Shown here: in pieces, positions 1-8,857 of the stretch
Layout of the letters: each line of letters begins with the position of its first letter
Numbering within the stretch: position 1 is the stretch's first letter
Assembly (NCBI RefSeq): GCF_003605195.1
Contig: NZ_QYOS01000021.1
Coordinates: forward strand, 186,001 to 250,000
Origin: Aurantiacibacter odishensis
GTDB taxonomy: Bacteria; Pseudomonadota; Alphaproteobacteria; Sphingomonadales; Sphingomonadaceae
Length of the DNA stretch: 64,000 nucleotides
Direction of reading: 5' to 3'
Translations under genes and position numbers: made by a program
The notes under the pieces: model-generated
Seen by the model: the letters and a program-made list of their open reading frames with translations, nothing else
The model's database searches: none
What the model was told of the DNA's origin: nothing

Positions 1-111
1 CGCCTCGATATCGGGCTGCGTGCTGCCCTTCACGGTGTAGGTGGCGCGTTCCTCGTTGAAACGCTCTGCACCACGGGGGTCTGAAGGGGATCCGGCTTCG
101 GTTCGCGACAT
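1..111 (-). CDS. Hypothetical protein, N-terminal fragment cut by the window edge
   Basis: An open frame starts at an ATG (minus strand, 111-109) and runs 37 codons off the left edge without a stop. It begins MSRTEAGSPSDPRG and continues with a stretch containing FNEERATYTVKG. An AGG lies five bases before the ATG, so the start is plausible. The gene would be transcribed divergently from the permease that begins at 210. The fragment is too short to assign to a family, and I do not recognise it. Confidence 0.4.
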   Translation of the reverse strand, partial: MSRTEAGSPSDPRGAERFNEERATYTVKGSTQPDIEA

Positions 112-209
112 GGTGCCTGAGATAGGTTGTGATGTGGCGCTTGGCAAAGCTTGCGCTCGCCCTCCCCACAGGGCAGCGTGCGTTTTTCCAAGGACAACGG
201 GGCCAGCGC

Positions 210-1499
210 ATGAACGAGAAGACTGCCACCCTGCCGCGCACGGTAGGTTTCTGGGGCACGGCGCTGTTCCCGGTGAACGGGATGATCGGATCGGGCATTT
301 TCGCAATGCCTGCCATCCTCGTTGCCGCCGTGGGCAATTTCGCGCCGTGGATGATGCTGCTGGGCGCGCTGCTGATCCTGCCGCTGGCCTGGGTCTTCGC
401 GGCGCTGGCCATGCGGTTCGACGGGCACGGCGGGCCGGTGCTCTATGCCAACGCCGCGTTCGGGAAGTTCCTCGGCTTCCAGTCCGGCTGGATGCGATAT
501 GCCAGTGCGGTGGTGGCCGTGGCGGCGAATACGCACGTCGCCATCGCCTATCTCGCGGTGCTGTTTCCGGTGCTGGAAGACCCGCTGATCGGCTCTGCGG
601 CGGTAATCGCTTTCATCGCCTTCGTCACCATCATCAACCTCGTGGGGATGCGCGCGTCGGTGGGGACCCTGGGCGTGATGACCGTGGTAAAGCTGGCCCC
701 ACTGGCAGTGCTCGTCGTGTGGGGCCTCGCGACGCGTGACCCGGCGATCGGGTTCACCCTGCCCGAGTTCAGCGATTTCGAAAGCGTCGTGCTGCTGACG
801 TTCTACGCCTACATGGCCTTCGAGAACGGCAACTTCCCAGCAGGTGAACTGAAGAACCCGCGCCGCACGATCCCGCTGGCGCTGATGACCACGCTGGCGG
901 CGGTCGCGCTGTTCTACATGGCGGTAATCTGGGCCTATCTCGCCATCGCGCCCGATGCGGGCGGCGGGGAGAGCGCGCTGGCGGCCGCTGCGAACGAGGT
1001 GGCCGGACAGGCAGGTGTTATCGTCATTTCACTGGCGGCGGCGTTCTCCATTTCCGCCAACACCCTGAGCGGCGGCATCGTGGTGCCCCGCATGACTTTC
1101 GGCATGGCTGAGCAGGGCACCCTGCCCGCTGCTTTCGCGCACGTTTCGCCCCGCTTCCTGACGCCCGATGTCTCGGTGCTGTTCTACGGCGGCGCGGCTA
1201 TCTTTTTCAGCTTCTGGGGTGGCTTCGCAGCGCTGGCCGTGGCGAGCACGCTTTCGCGGCTGGTGATGTACCTGCTGTCCGCCCTCGCCCTGCCGGTGCT
1301 GGAACGCCGCGATGGTGACAAGGCACCGTGGTGGCACCTGCCCGCCGCCGGGTTGGCCGTGATTGCCACCATCTGGGTCTCCACCCACGCCAGCGTGGAG
1401 GCCTACCAGATGCTGGGCCTGATCTTCGTGGTGGGCACAGGGCTTTATTTCGTCGCGGCACGGCAGGACAGAACGGTCGACGCCTCAACACAGGCCTAG
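210..1499 (+). CDS. APC-superfamily amino acid permease
   Basis: This is a 429-residue polytopic inner-membrane protein of the amino acid-polyamine-organocation superfamily. It probably imports or exchanges an amino acid or amine by proton or solute coupling. The first helix carries the family signature around NGMIGSGIFAMP, followed by about twelve hydrophobic segments; a helix 6-like segment reads FYAYMAFENGNFPAGE. The length matches the family. I chose the ATG at 210 (MNEKTATLPRTVGF) rather than the ATG at 129, because the extra 27 residues are basic, unlike a family N-terminus, and the conserved first helix follows the later start closely. The substrate cannot be read from the sequence. 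It is followed by a diguanylate cyclase gene but nothing shows that they share a function. Confidence 0.85.
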   Translation: MNEKTATLPRTVGFWGTALFPVNGMIGSGIFAMPAILVAAVGNFAPWMMLLGALLILPLAWVFAALAMRFDGHGGPVLYANAAFGKFLGFQSGWMRYASAVVAVAANTHVAIAYLAVLFPVLEDPLIGSAAVIAFIAFVTIINLVGMRASVGTLGVMTVVKLAPLAVLVVWGLATRDPAIGFTLPEFSDFESVVLLTFYAYMAFENGNFPAGELKNPRRTIPLALMTTLAAVALFYMAVIWAYLAIAPDAGGGESALAAAANEVAGQAGVIVISLAAAFSISANTLSGGIVVPRMTFGMAEQGTLPAAFAHVSPRFLTPDVSVLFYGGAAIFFSFWGGFAALAVASTLSRLVMYLLSALALPVLERRDGDKAPWWHLPAAGLAVIATIWVSTHASVEAYQMLGLIFVVGTGLYFVAARQDRTVDASTQA

Positions 1500-1524
1500 G
1501 TGCTGGCCCCTAGCTGAAGAGGGC

Positions 1525-2667
1525 GTGTGCGCTGCCGTCCTCAGCCGCATGAGACACCACAGCAAATCCACTTCCCCCGGTGCCGGCAATGGCTTGCTCG
1601 GATGGCTGGGCCTTGGCCGCTACGATCACGGCGAGGACGAACGGCAATCGCGCGAGGACCTGGCAAGGCAGGCCCGCGCCCGCCTGCTGAAGAAGATCGG
1701 CGCCTTCCTGCTTGATCACGACCTGGAGATCACGCAGGCCAACCTCGCCGCCGCGCATGGCGCGTTCGCGGGCCTAAACCCGGGGTTGGAACGGCGCATC
1801 CGACGACGGCTGGAACGCGGTGAGAGCATCAGCCAGTCATGGCTGGACCGCGCGACTGCCGCAGAAGAGCCGCTTCCGGACGACGCCGTGGACCAGCTGG
1901 CGCAGCAACTCGAGGCCGGGATAGACCAGTTCTCCCGCAGCACGCGGACCGCGCGCGATGCCACCAGCGACTATGGCAACGCGCTGGCCGAACACGTCGA
2001 CGCGCTGGACGCGGCGCCCGGCACGAACGACGTGATCGCCAGCCTCGCCGACTATGCCCGCGCCATGCTGGAACGCTCGCGCAAGGCGGAGGAGGAGTTG
2101 CGCATGGCGGAAGAGGAAGCCGCCTCCCTGCGTCGCAACCTCGACCGCGCCCGGCGCGATGCAGAAGTGGATTTCCTGACCGGCCTGCCCAACCGCCGCG
2201 CGTTCGAGGCCCTGCTGGAACAGGAATACCGCGAGGCGCAGGCCGCGGTCGAACCGCTGTGCGTCGCCTTCTGCGATATCGACCTGTTCAAGCAGGTGAA
2301 CGACACCCATGGCCACGATGCGGGCGACAGGGTGATCTGCGTTGTGGCGGACCTGCTGCGCGCGATTTCGGGCGAAAAATGCCACATCGCGCGCCACGGT
2401 GGCGAGGAATTCGTGCTGCTGATGCGTGGATGCGGGCCGAAGGACGCCGTCGCCCTGCTGGATGCGGAGCGCGAAACACTGGCCTCTCGCAAACTGGTGA
2501 ACCGCCGCACCAAGGAGCCGTTCGGCCTGATCACGTTCAGCGGCGGCGTGGCGGACGTGTTCGCCTATCCCGATCCGCGCGCCGCGCTGGCCGCAGCGGA
2601 CGAGGCCTTGTACGAGGCGAAACAGTCGGGCCGCAATCGCATCATGCTGGCGAAACCGGGCGCATAG
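1525..2667 (+). CDS. GGDEF-domain diguanylate cyclase
   Basis: The protein should make cyclic di-GMP from two GTP. The C-terminal half (from about residue 212) has the GGDEF-domain landmarks DFLTGLPNRRAFE, DIDLFKQVNDTHGHDAGD and an intact active-site loop GGEEF near residue 291. The usual inhibitory I-site (RxxD five residues before the loop) is not there; the matching stretch reads GEKC. The N-terminal ~170 residues have no domain I recognise, and residues ~180-210 look like a charged coiled coil (AEEELRMAEEEAASLRR) that could link a sensor to the catalytic domain. There are no membrane segments, so it is probably cytosolic. The start is uncertain: GTG at 1525 lies just after a GAAGAGGG, and ATG at 1549 is an alternative. 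Confidence 0.85.
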   Translation: MCAAVLSRMRHHSKSTSPGAGNGLLGWLGLGRYDHGEDERQSREDLARQARARLLKKIGAFLLDHDLEITQANLAAAHGAFAGLNPGLERRIRRRLERGESISQSWLDRATAAEEPLPDDAVDQLAQQLEAGIDQFSRSTRTARDATSDYGNALAEHVDALDAAPGTNDVIASLADYARAMLERSRKAEEELRMAEEEAASLRRNLDRARRDAEVDFLTGLPNRRAFEALLEQEYREAQAAVEPLCVAFCDIDLFKQVNDTHGHDAGDRVICVVADLLRAISGEKCHIARHGGEEFVLLMRGCGPKDAVALLDAERETLASRKLVNRRTKEPFGLITFSGGVADVFAYPDPRAALAAADEALYEAKQSGRNRIMLAKPGA

Positions 2668-2706
2668 GCTTGGACGCGGCCGCGTTTCGCGCCTAACGCC
2701 GGGGCC

Positions 2707-3888
2707 ATGAATGCAGGCTACGATGCGATAATACTCGGCGGCGGCGCGGCAGGACTGTTCTGTGCCGCCATTACCGGTCAACGCGGACGAAACGTGCTGG
2801 TGCTCGAACGCGCCGCTTCGGTCGGCAAGAAGATCCTCATCTCAGGCGGCGGACGCTGCAATTTCACCAATATCGGTTCAGGCCCTGCCAACTACCTGTC
2901 CGCCAATCCGCATTTCGCCAAGTCGGCGCTCAGCCGCTACACCGCGCGCGATTTCCTCGTGCTGGTGGAGAAACACGGCATCGCCTGGCACGAAAAGACG
3001 CTTGGCCAGCTGTTCTGCGATGGTTCCGCCAAGCAGATCGTGCAGATGCTGCTGGACGAATCCGCCGCCGGGCCGGGCGCGGTGGACATCCGCTGCGGCG
3101 AAGACGTTCGCGACGTGACGCGAGAGGGCGAGTCTTTCACCGTCACCACGCAGAACGGTACCTTCGCCGCCCCGTCGCTGGTGATCGCCACCGGCGGTCC
3201 GTCCATCCCCAAGATGGGCGCAAGCGATTTTGCCTACGGTCTTGCCCGCCAGTTCGGCCTGAAAGTGGTCGAGCCGCGCCCTGCCCTCGTGCCGCTGACG
3301 CTTGGCGGGGAGGACCTCTTGTTCCGCGAATTGTCCGGCGTCTCCGCAGATGTCGAGGCGACGGCGAACAAGACCACCTTCCGCGAGGCAGCGCTTCTCA
3401 CCCATCGCGGGCTTTCCGGCCCTGCTATCCTGCAGGTGAGCAGTTACTGGAAGCCCGGCGACCCGGTGACGATCCGCTTCCTCCCCGATGCGAAGCCCGG
3501 CTGGCTGCTGGAGGAAAAGCGCGCCCGTCCCTCCCTTCCCCTGCGCGCCGTACTGCGCGATCGCCTGCCGGACCGGCTGGCCGATGTGCTGGCAGATCGG
3601 CTCGGCATCGAGGGCGATCTCGGCAACGTGCCCGACAAGGCGCTGCGAACGGCGGAAGATAAGCTCGCGGCGTGGTCCTTTCATCCCAGCGGCACCGAGG
3701 GTTTCGCCAAGGCCGAAGTCACCGTGGGCGGCATCGACACGCGCGAGCTTTCGTCGAAGACGATGGAAGCTCGCAAGGTGCCGGGCCTGTTCGCCATCGG
3801 CGAAGCGGTGGACGTGACAGGCTGGCTGGGCGGCTACAATTTCCAGTGGGCCTGGGCCAGCGCCCACGCCTGCGCGCAGGCGCTGTAG
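2707..3888 (+). CDS. HI0933/YhiN (BaiN-like) family FAD-dependent flavoprotein
   Basis: This 393-residue flavoprotein belongs to the HI0933/YhiN family, a group of NAD(P)/FAD oxidoreductases whose cellular role is poorly defined. The N-terminus has the dinucleotide-binding fold (AIILGGGAAGLFCAA) and then the family hallmark SVGKKILISGGGRCNFTN. A middle substrate domain covers roughly residues 190-330, and the C-terminus closes the FAD site with AIGEAVDVTGWLGGYNFQWA. Length is normal for the family. The ATG lies 39 bases after the cyclase stop. It ends convergently with the TonB receptor gene, with a strong hairpin between the two. The family assignment is secure; the reaction is not known. 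Confidence 0.88.
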   Translation: MNAGYDAIILGGGAAGLFCAAITGQRGRNVLVLERAASVGKKILISGGGRCNFTNIGSGPANYLSANPHFAKSALSRYTARDFLVLVEKHGIAWHEKTLGQLFCDGSAKQIVQMLLDESAAGPGAVDIRCGEDVRDVTREGESFTVTTQNGTFAAPSLVIATGGPSIPKMGASDFAYGLARQFGLKVVEPRPALVPLTLGGEDLLFRELSGVSADVEATANKTTFREAALLTHRGLSGPAILQVSSYWKPGDPVTIRFLPDAKPGWLLEEKRARPSLPLRAVLRDRLPDRLADVLADRLGIEGDLGNVPDKALRTAEDKLAAWSFHPSGTEGFAKAEVTVGGIDTRELSSKTMEARKVPGLFAIGEAVDVTGWLGGYNFQWAWASAHACAQAL

Positions 3889-3942
3889 AGACACTGCCAG
3901 GACCGCTCGCAGCGGGCGCAGCTTGCCTGCGCGTCAAGCGAG

Positions 3943-3968
3943 GACGAAGCCGCACAGGCGGCTTCGTC
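3943..3968. terminator. Bidirectional terminator hairpin between convergent genes
   Basis: There is an 11-bp perfect inverted repeat (GACGAAGCCGC / GCGGCTTCGTC) with a four-base loop. It lies between the stop of the flavoprotein (3888) and the stop of the TonB receptor (3975, minus strand). Neither side has a clear T tract, but the position and stem strength fit a terminator working in both directions. Confidence 0.6.
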
Positions 3969-3974
3969 ATCACA

Positions 3975-6791
3975 TCAGAACATCTTGCGGAACTCGATCT
4001 CGAAGCTGCGTCCGCGCGGATCGACCAGGAACGGCTGGTAGCGCAGCGGCACCGCGCCGTTACTGTCCGTCACCGTCTGGCGCGCGTCGAACAGGTTGTC
4101 GATGCTGAGCCCAAGGCGCGATCCTTCGAAGAAAGGCATATCCCGGACCAGCCCATCGCGTTCCCCAAGGTCCACGAATGCGCGCAGGTTGATGGTCAGG
4201 TAGTCGTCGAAGAACAGGTCCGTACTGTCTGCAAGGCCGGTTCCGTCGAGGCGGGATGAACCGGTGTAGTTGGCAAAGGCGATGAGGCCGTAGCCATCGT
4301 AGAACACCCCGCCGCGCGCCCGCACGCCGTGGCGCGGATCGCCGCCGCCTGACAGCGCGTCGCCGTCCAGCAGGTCGAGCCGGGGCAGGCCGTCCGCGAT
4401 CAGCACGGTGTTTTCCAGCTCCAGCGTGTAATCGAGGTTGAAGAACCAGCGTCCGGTCGGCGGGCCGTCGTTGCCGCCGCCCATCATGCGCCCGAAGCGA
4501 CCGCCGCCACCTCTGCTACCACGATTGCCCTCGCCGCGCGCCTGCTGCGGGGCGGCAGCGTCGGTGCTGCACACACGCTCTCGCGCGGCGGCGAAGCGTT
4601 CGGGATCGACCTGGCCGTTCTCGCCCGCCAGCCGCTCCAGCATACGTGGAGGGATGCTGATGGGTTCGCCATCGGGGCCGAGCGGCGGTTCCTCGCCCGC
4701 TGCCTGTGCCGACAAGGCGCGGTTGAACAGGTCCACCAGTTCGCCAGGCTCGCGTTCGCAGAAGGTCGCGCGCATCTGCGCCATGCGTTCTGCATTTGGA
4801 GGACCGCCAACCGGTCCGCCCGCAGGGCCGCCACGCGCCGCTCCGGAGGGTGGGCCGCCGCGACCTCCTTCTTCATCATCGCCGCCTATCTGGCCCGAAA
4901 GGTTCAGGCCGAATTGCAGGCGCCGCTGGTCGCGCTCGGCAAAGGTGACGAAGCGATCGTCCAGTTCCACCAGACGGCCCGTCGCATCGCGGGTGACGCG
5001 GCCGGGAAATGCCGCTTCGATCTCCGGCGAGAGCGTCGGCAGGCCGTTGGTCACGTCGGTGGAGTGGTTGTCGTAGTAGTCGATCGAAACGCTGCCGCGC
5101 TCGATGAAGGGCAGTTCCCAGTTCACGCCGAATGACCAGTCGCTCTGGTCCTGCGCGGGCAGGTTCGGGTTGCCGCCGCTGATGACGGTGGCGAGCACCG
5201 TCTCGTTGTTGGCAATGTCGAACACCGGCACGTTCGGCGTCGCAATCGCCGGGCTGCCAAGCTGGCTGAGCGAGGGCGCGACCTCGCGGTTGATGTGGTT
5301 TGCACTGAAGGTGAGCGTATCGGTCACGCCCCATGTCAGGCCCACGGTCCAGTCCTGCAGGGTGCCGAAATCCGAAAGGTAATCGACGCCCGCATTCAGG
5401 TTCAGCGTCAGATCGCCGACCGCGCCGAGAAAATCCTCGCGGCGGCTGGTGAGCGGGATCGAGACATTCGCCCCGCCGGTCACGCGCCCCCGCGTCAGCT
5501 GCGTATCGCCGGTGAGCGAGCGGGTGTCGCTGCTCTCGATGCGGTTCCAGTTGTATCCGCCGCGCAGCGTCACCGACACTTCGCCTGCGGGAAGGTAGAT
5601 GGGATTGCCGCGCGCGGTGGCGAGAGCGTTGACGGTGTAGGTATCGAGCAGGGCCTCATCGAAGCCTGCATCGGCAAAGGTGCCGAGCGGACCGTCGATC
5701 GCTACCAGCCCGGCGGCCGCATCCTCCACCAGCTGCTGCGTATCCACGCGCTCTGCGGTACGGGTGATGCCATCGACATAGGTGCCGTCCAGCGTGCCGG
5801 TCACTTCCCAGTCGCCAAGGCCGAGGTTCAGCGTGCTGCCGAAGGAATAGTTCTCCGTGCGCGCATCCACCGTCAGCGGATCGGCGGCGTTGAAGGTGCG
5901 CAGCAGCGAATTGCCCTCGTCATCGGTCAGCACCACGGAATCGAGCCCTTGCAGGCGCAGCGAATCCTCGCGCTCGTACGTGGCGTTGAGAGACAGCGAA
6001 TTGCCGCTGTCGCCCAGCTGCGTGGTCCAGTTCGCGGTCGCCTCCACACCGGAGCTGTCGGAGACCAGGCTACGGAACTGCGCCGGGTCAGGGTCTCCCG
6101 CCAGCCGCTGCTCGCTGTCGTCGGCCTGGATGATGCCGCGCTCGGCTTCGGTCAACGTGCTGGAGTTATCCCACTCGAGGTTGAGATTGAGGCGGCTCGG
6201 CCCGTCGATGCGCAGGTAAGTGCCTTCCACTTCCTGCTGCGAGAACCCGCCACGGAAGGGCTGGCCATATTCCAGCTCGATCTCCTGGCTGGAGAAATTG
6301 TCCTTGAGGATGAAGTTCACCACCCGCTGGTCCGGCGAATAGCCATAGCGCTGGGCCACGTCTTCGCTGAATACCTCGGTCCGCTCGATGGCTTCGGGCG
6401 GATAGCTTCGCAATTCGCGGAAGGACGAGATGCGCACGCCATTCACCAGGATCACGGGGCCACCCGCGCCGCCGCGACCGCGCGAGGAATTCACCTGCGG
6501 CCCGAGCGCCTGCAACAATTCCTCGATGGAGCCGGCGCCGTAGGCCGCGATATCCTCTTCATCGAGTTCCAGGATCGGCGGTTCGGGCGCATCCACCCCG
6601 TCCACCAGCCGCGCACCCAGCACGACGATGGTGTTGATGTCGTCATCGACGGGCGGTGCTGGATCATTCCCGTCCTGCGCGGTGGCAGGAGCAGGATCGG
6701 GCGGCACTTCCTGGGCATGGGCGGGACTTGCAAAACCGGCACAAAGCGAGGCAGCGATGGCAAGCGCGCTGCAGGACTGAAACTTGGACAA
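3975..6791 (-). CDS. TonB-dependent outer-membrane receptor with a Gly/Pro-rich insert
   Basis: This 938-residue outer-membrane receptor would import a ligand using TonB/ExbB/ExbD energy. It has a signal peptide (about residues 1-26, cut after SPAHA), a TonB-box-like NTIVVLGARL near residue 55, and a plug domain containing GGPVILVNGVRIS and the variant EVFSEDVAQRYGYSPDQRVVN. A beta-barrel follows, ending in the terminal aromatic motif EIEFRKMF. About 146 residues (roughly 635-781) interrupt the barrel between FGLNLSGQIGG and GRWFFNLDYTLE. This insert is rich in Gly, Pro and Arg and has two cysteines (ATFCERE and RVCSTD). The ligand is not evident and no dedicated transport partner lies nearby. 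Transcription is divergent from infA. Confidence 0.88.
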   Translation of the reverse strand: MSKFQSCSALAIAASLCAGFASPAHAQEVPPDPAPATAQDGNDPAPPVDDDINTIVVLGARLVDGVDAPEPPILELDEEDIAAYGAGSIEELLQALGPQVNSSRGRGGAGGPVILVNGVRISSFRELRSYPPEAIERTEVFSEDVAQRYGYSPDQRVVNFILKDNFSSQEIELEYGQPFRGGFSQQEVEGTYLRIDGPSRLNLNLEWDNSSTLTEAERGIIQADDSEQRLAGDPDPAQFRSLVSDSSGVEATANWTTQLGDSGNSLSLNATYEREDSLRLQGLDSVVLTDDEGNSLLRTFNAADPLTVDARTENYSFGSTLNLGLGDWEVTGTLDGTYVDGITRTAERVDTQQLVEDAAAGLVAIDGPLGTFADAGFDEALLDTYTVNALATARGNPIYLPAGEVSVTLRGGYNWNRIESSDTRSLTGDTQLTRGRVTGGANVSIPLTSRREDFLGAVGDLTLNLNAGVDYLSDFGTLQDWTVGLTWGVTDTLTFSANHINREVAPSLSQLGSPAIATPNVPVFDIANNETVLATVISGGNPNLPAQDQSDWSFGVNWELPFIERGSVSIDYYDNHSTDVTNGLPTLSPEIEAAFPGRVTRDATGRLVELDDRFVTFAERDQRRLQFGLNLSGQIGGDDEEGGRGGPPSGAARGGPAGGPVGGPPNAERMAQMRATFCEREPGELVDLFNRALSAQAAGEEPPLGPDGEPISIPPRMLERLAGENGQVDPERFAAARERVCSTDAAAPQQARGEGNRGSRGGGGRFGRMMGGGNDGPPTGRWFFNLDYTLELENTVLIADGLPRLDLLDGDALSGGGDPRHGVRARGGVFYDGYGLIAFANYTGSSRLDGTGLADSTDLFFDDYLTINLRAFVDLGERDGLVRDMPFFEGSRLGLSIDNLFDARQTVTDSNGAVPLRYQPFLVDPRGRSFEIEFRKMF

Positions 6792-7046
6792 CTCGTGAAA
6801 TCTCCGGGCAAATCAACGTCCGCCCCCCGCGGCGGCTATGCGGCTCAACGCGCGAACAGGCAATAAGGCCCCTTGTCGTATTTTGTCGCAGATGTATCGC
6901 AGGTTGCGGGCCATTTCAGGCCATGTGCATGGCGCATCTTCCATTTTGCGCCCGGTATCGCTACATGGCGCGCCCAAGGACACGAGCGGAAGCAATGTTG
7001 CCAACGCTTGAAAGCACTTAAGCTGAAACAAGGACCGGATTACTGG

Positions 7047-7298
7047 ATGGCTAAGGAAGAACTTCTCGAAATGCGCGGCAAGGTGGTGGAACTGCTGCCC
7101 AACGCAATGTTCCGCGTCGAGCTCGAGAACGGCCACGAAGTCCTGGGCCACACCGCCGGCCGGATGCGCAAGAACCGCATCCGCGTGCTGGTGGGCGACG
7201 AAGTGCTGTGCGAACTGACGCCTTACGACCTGACCAAGGCGCGCATCACCTACCGCTTCATGCCGGGCCGCAGCGGCCCGCCGGGATACAACGGCTAA
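7047..7298 (+). CDS. infA: Translation initiation factor IF-1
   Basis: IF-1 binds the ribosomal A site during initiation. The 83-residue protein is a single OB-fold: [18 protein letters not shown], then [17 protein letters not shown], and [16 protein letters not shown]. It is about ten residues longer than the 72-residue enterobacterial protein because of a tail, [14 protein letters not shown], a form I recall from other alphaproteobacteria. The ATG at 7047 sits after an AAGGA about ten bases upstream and gives the canonical MAKEE start. It leads the cluster infA-maf-RNase E/G-yacG-tRNA-Phe, with 19 bases to the next gene. No clear promoter was found in the 255-base gap that separates it from the TonB receptor. 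Confidence 0.97.
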   Translation: MAKEELLEMRGKVVELLPNAMFRVELENGHEVLGHTAGRMRKNRIRVLVGDEVLCELTPYDLTKARITYRFMPGRSGPPGYNG

Positions 7299-7317
7299 GG
7301 CGCCGTCTTGCGCGCCC

Positions 7318-7899
7318 GTGGCTGACGCCTCCCCGAAACTCACACTCGCATCTGCCAGCCCGCGCCGCCGTGAATGGCTGGCGCGCCTCGGCATTGCGCC
7401 CGATGCCGTCGCCCCTGCCGATATCGACGAAACGCCGCGCAAGGCCGAATTGCCGCGCGCCTATGCGCAGCGCATGGCGCGGGAGAAGGTGCAGGCGGTC
7501 GACGGAGCAGGCCATTTCGTGCTGGCGGGCGACACCGTGGTCGCTGCCGGGCGCCGCATCCTGCCCAAGGCCGAGGACGAGGCGACCGCACGCGAATGCC
7601 TGGCGCTGCTCTCCGGCCGCCGCCACCGCGTGCTTTCCGCCGTCGCCCTCGCCCATCCCGACGGGACGATCCGCGAAAGGCTGAGCGAGACGCAACTGAA
7701 GTTCAAGCGCCTCTCCGAGCAGGAGATAGAGGCCTACATCGCCAGCGGCGAGTGGCACGGCAAGGCGGGCGGCTATGCCATCCAGGGCATGGCAGAGGCG
7801 CTGATCCCGTGGATACAGGGCAGCCACTCGGGCGTCGTTGGCCTGCCGCTGTATGAAACGCGCGCCTTGCTGAAGGCGGCAGGGTTTCCCATTGGCTGA
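7318..7899 (+). CDS. maf: Maf family nucleoside triphosphate pyrophosphatase
   Basis: Maf proteins hydrolyse non-canonical or certain canonical NTPs to NMP plus pyrophosphate and are thought to clean nucleotide pools. The 193-residue protein has the N-terminal signature LASASPRRREWLARLG, the conserved DETPR stretch, the active-site aspartate in LAGDTVVAAGRR and the C-terminal GSHSGVVGLPLYET. Translation starts at a GTG (7318), immediately before the conserved strand. The gene overlaps the RNase E/G homologue by 8 bases, so they are translationally coupled. Which Maf subfamily (dTTP/UTP or m7GTP) it belongs to cannot be settled by eye. Confidence 0.93.
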   Translation: MADASPKLTLASASPRRREWLARLGIAPDAVAPADIDETPRKAELPRAYAQRMAREKVQAVDGAGHFVLAGDTVVAAGRRILPKAEDEATARECLALLSGRRHRVLSAVALAHPDGTIRERLSETQLKFKRLSEQEIEAYIASGEWHGKAGGYAIQGMAEALIPWIQGSHSGVVGLPLYETRALLKAAGFPIG

Positions 7900-8857
7900 A
7901 AGCTGGCTCGTCGAGCAGGGGATCGGCGAGGAACGCGCCATCCTTTATCGCTCAGGGCACGCCGTTGCCGCCCGGATGCGCTGGCCCGGAGGGCTGGAGC
8001 CTGGCGCGGTTGTCCAGGGCGTGCTGATTGCGAAACCCAAAGGCTCGACCCGCGGCCGCGCCGCATTTCCCGGCGGGGAAGAGGCGCTGGTCGACAAGCT
8101 GCCTCGCGATGCCAGCGAAGGCGCGCAGATGCGCTTCGTCGTCACCCGCGCCAGCGTGGGCGAAGCGACGCGGCGGAAGCTGGCGCAGGTCCGGCCGACC
8201 GACTTGCCCGAGCGCCCTGCCCTGTCGCTGGCCGAGACCCTCTCCGATGCGAAGATCGTGCGAACCTTTCCGACAGGCGACTGGGAAGAAATCCGCGAAC
8301 TTGCTGTCGAAGCCGTGGTCGATTTCGCCGGAGGCTCGCTGCACTTCGCGCCGACCCCGGCCATGGTCGTGGTCGATGTGGATGGACACCTGCTCCCGCG
8401 CGATCTGGCGCTCGCCGCCGTGGAGCCGCTGGCGCGCGGCATTCGGCTGTTCGGTCTCGGCGGCATCGTGGGCGTCGATTTCCCGACCCTCCAGGCAAAG
8501 GCGGACCGCAAGGCCGTCGATGCCGCCATCGAGACGGCGCTTGCGGACTTCGACCATGAACGCACCGCGATGAACGGCTTCGGCTTCGTGCAGATCGTCT
8601 CCCGGTTCGATCGACCCTCGATGCTGCACCTCGTCCAGCACGACCCCGCGGGCGCCGCTGCACGCCTTCTGCTGCGCCGCGCCGAGGCTGTGGAAGGCGC
8701 AGGCCGGATCGAACTCGCCGCCCATCCCGCCGTGATCGCGCGCCTTGCCGACGAATGGCTGTCCGAACTGCGCCGCCGAACGGGCCGCGGAGTCTCGACA
8801 AGGCCCGATCCCGCCCTTGCGATAGCGGCTCCGCACGCCCAGCTTGTGCCTCTATGA
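7892..8857 (+). CDS. Short RNase E/G family protein without S1 domain
   Basis: This 321-residue protein resembles the catalytic part of RNase E/G, the single-strand endoribonucleases that start mRNA decay and process rRNA. The two metal-binding aspartates can be placed in VVVDVDG and GGIVGVDFP, and the downstream stretch GFVQIVSRFDRPSML matches the region after the RNase E active site. It is much shorter than RNase G (about 490 residues). I see neither a proper S1 RNA-binding domain in the first 100 residues nor the C-terminal zinc-link CPxC. The start is a TTG overlapping maf, and the stop overlaps the yacG start (ATGA). A full-length RNase E elsewhere in the genome is expected. Confidence 0.85.
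   Translation: MAESWLVEQGIGEERAILYRSGHAVAARMRWPGGLEPGAVVQGVLIAKPKGSTRGRAAFPGGEEALVDKLPRDASEGAQMRFVVTRASVGEATRRKLAQVRPTDLPERPALSLAETLSDAKIVRTFPTGDWEEIRELAVEAVVDFAGGSLHFAPTPAMVVVDVDGHLLPRDLALAAVEPLARGIRLFGLGGIVGVDFPTLQAKADRKAVDAAIETALADFDHERTAMNGFGFVQIVSRFDRPSMLHLVQHDPAGAAARLLLRRAEAVEGAGRIELAAHPAVIARLADEWLSELRRRTGRGVSTRPDPALAIAAPHAQLVPL

Noticed and set aside
5295-6866. A 523-codon open frame on the plus strand opposite the TonB receptor
   Set aside because: It is an antisense shadow caused by high GC: no signal peptide, no domain, poor ribosome site, and the minus strand carries clear TonB receptor motifs.
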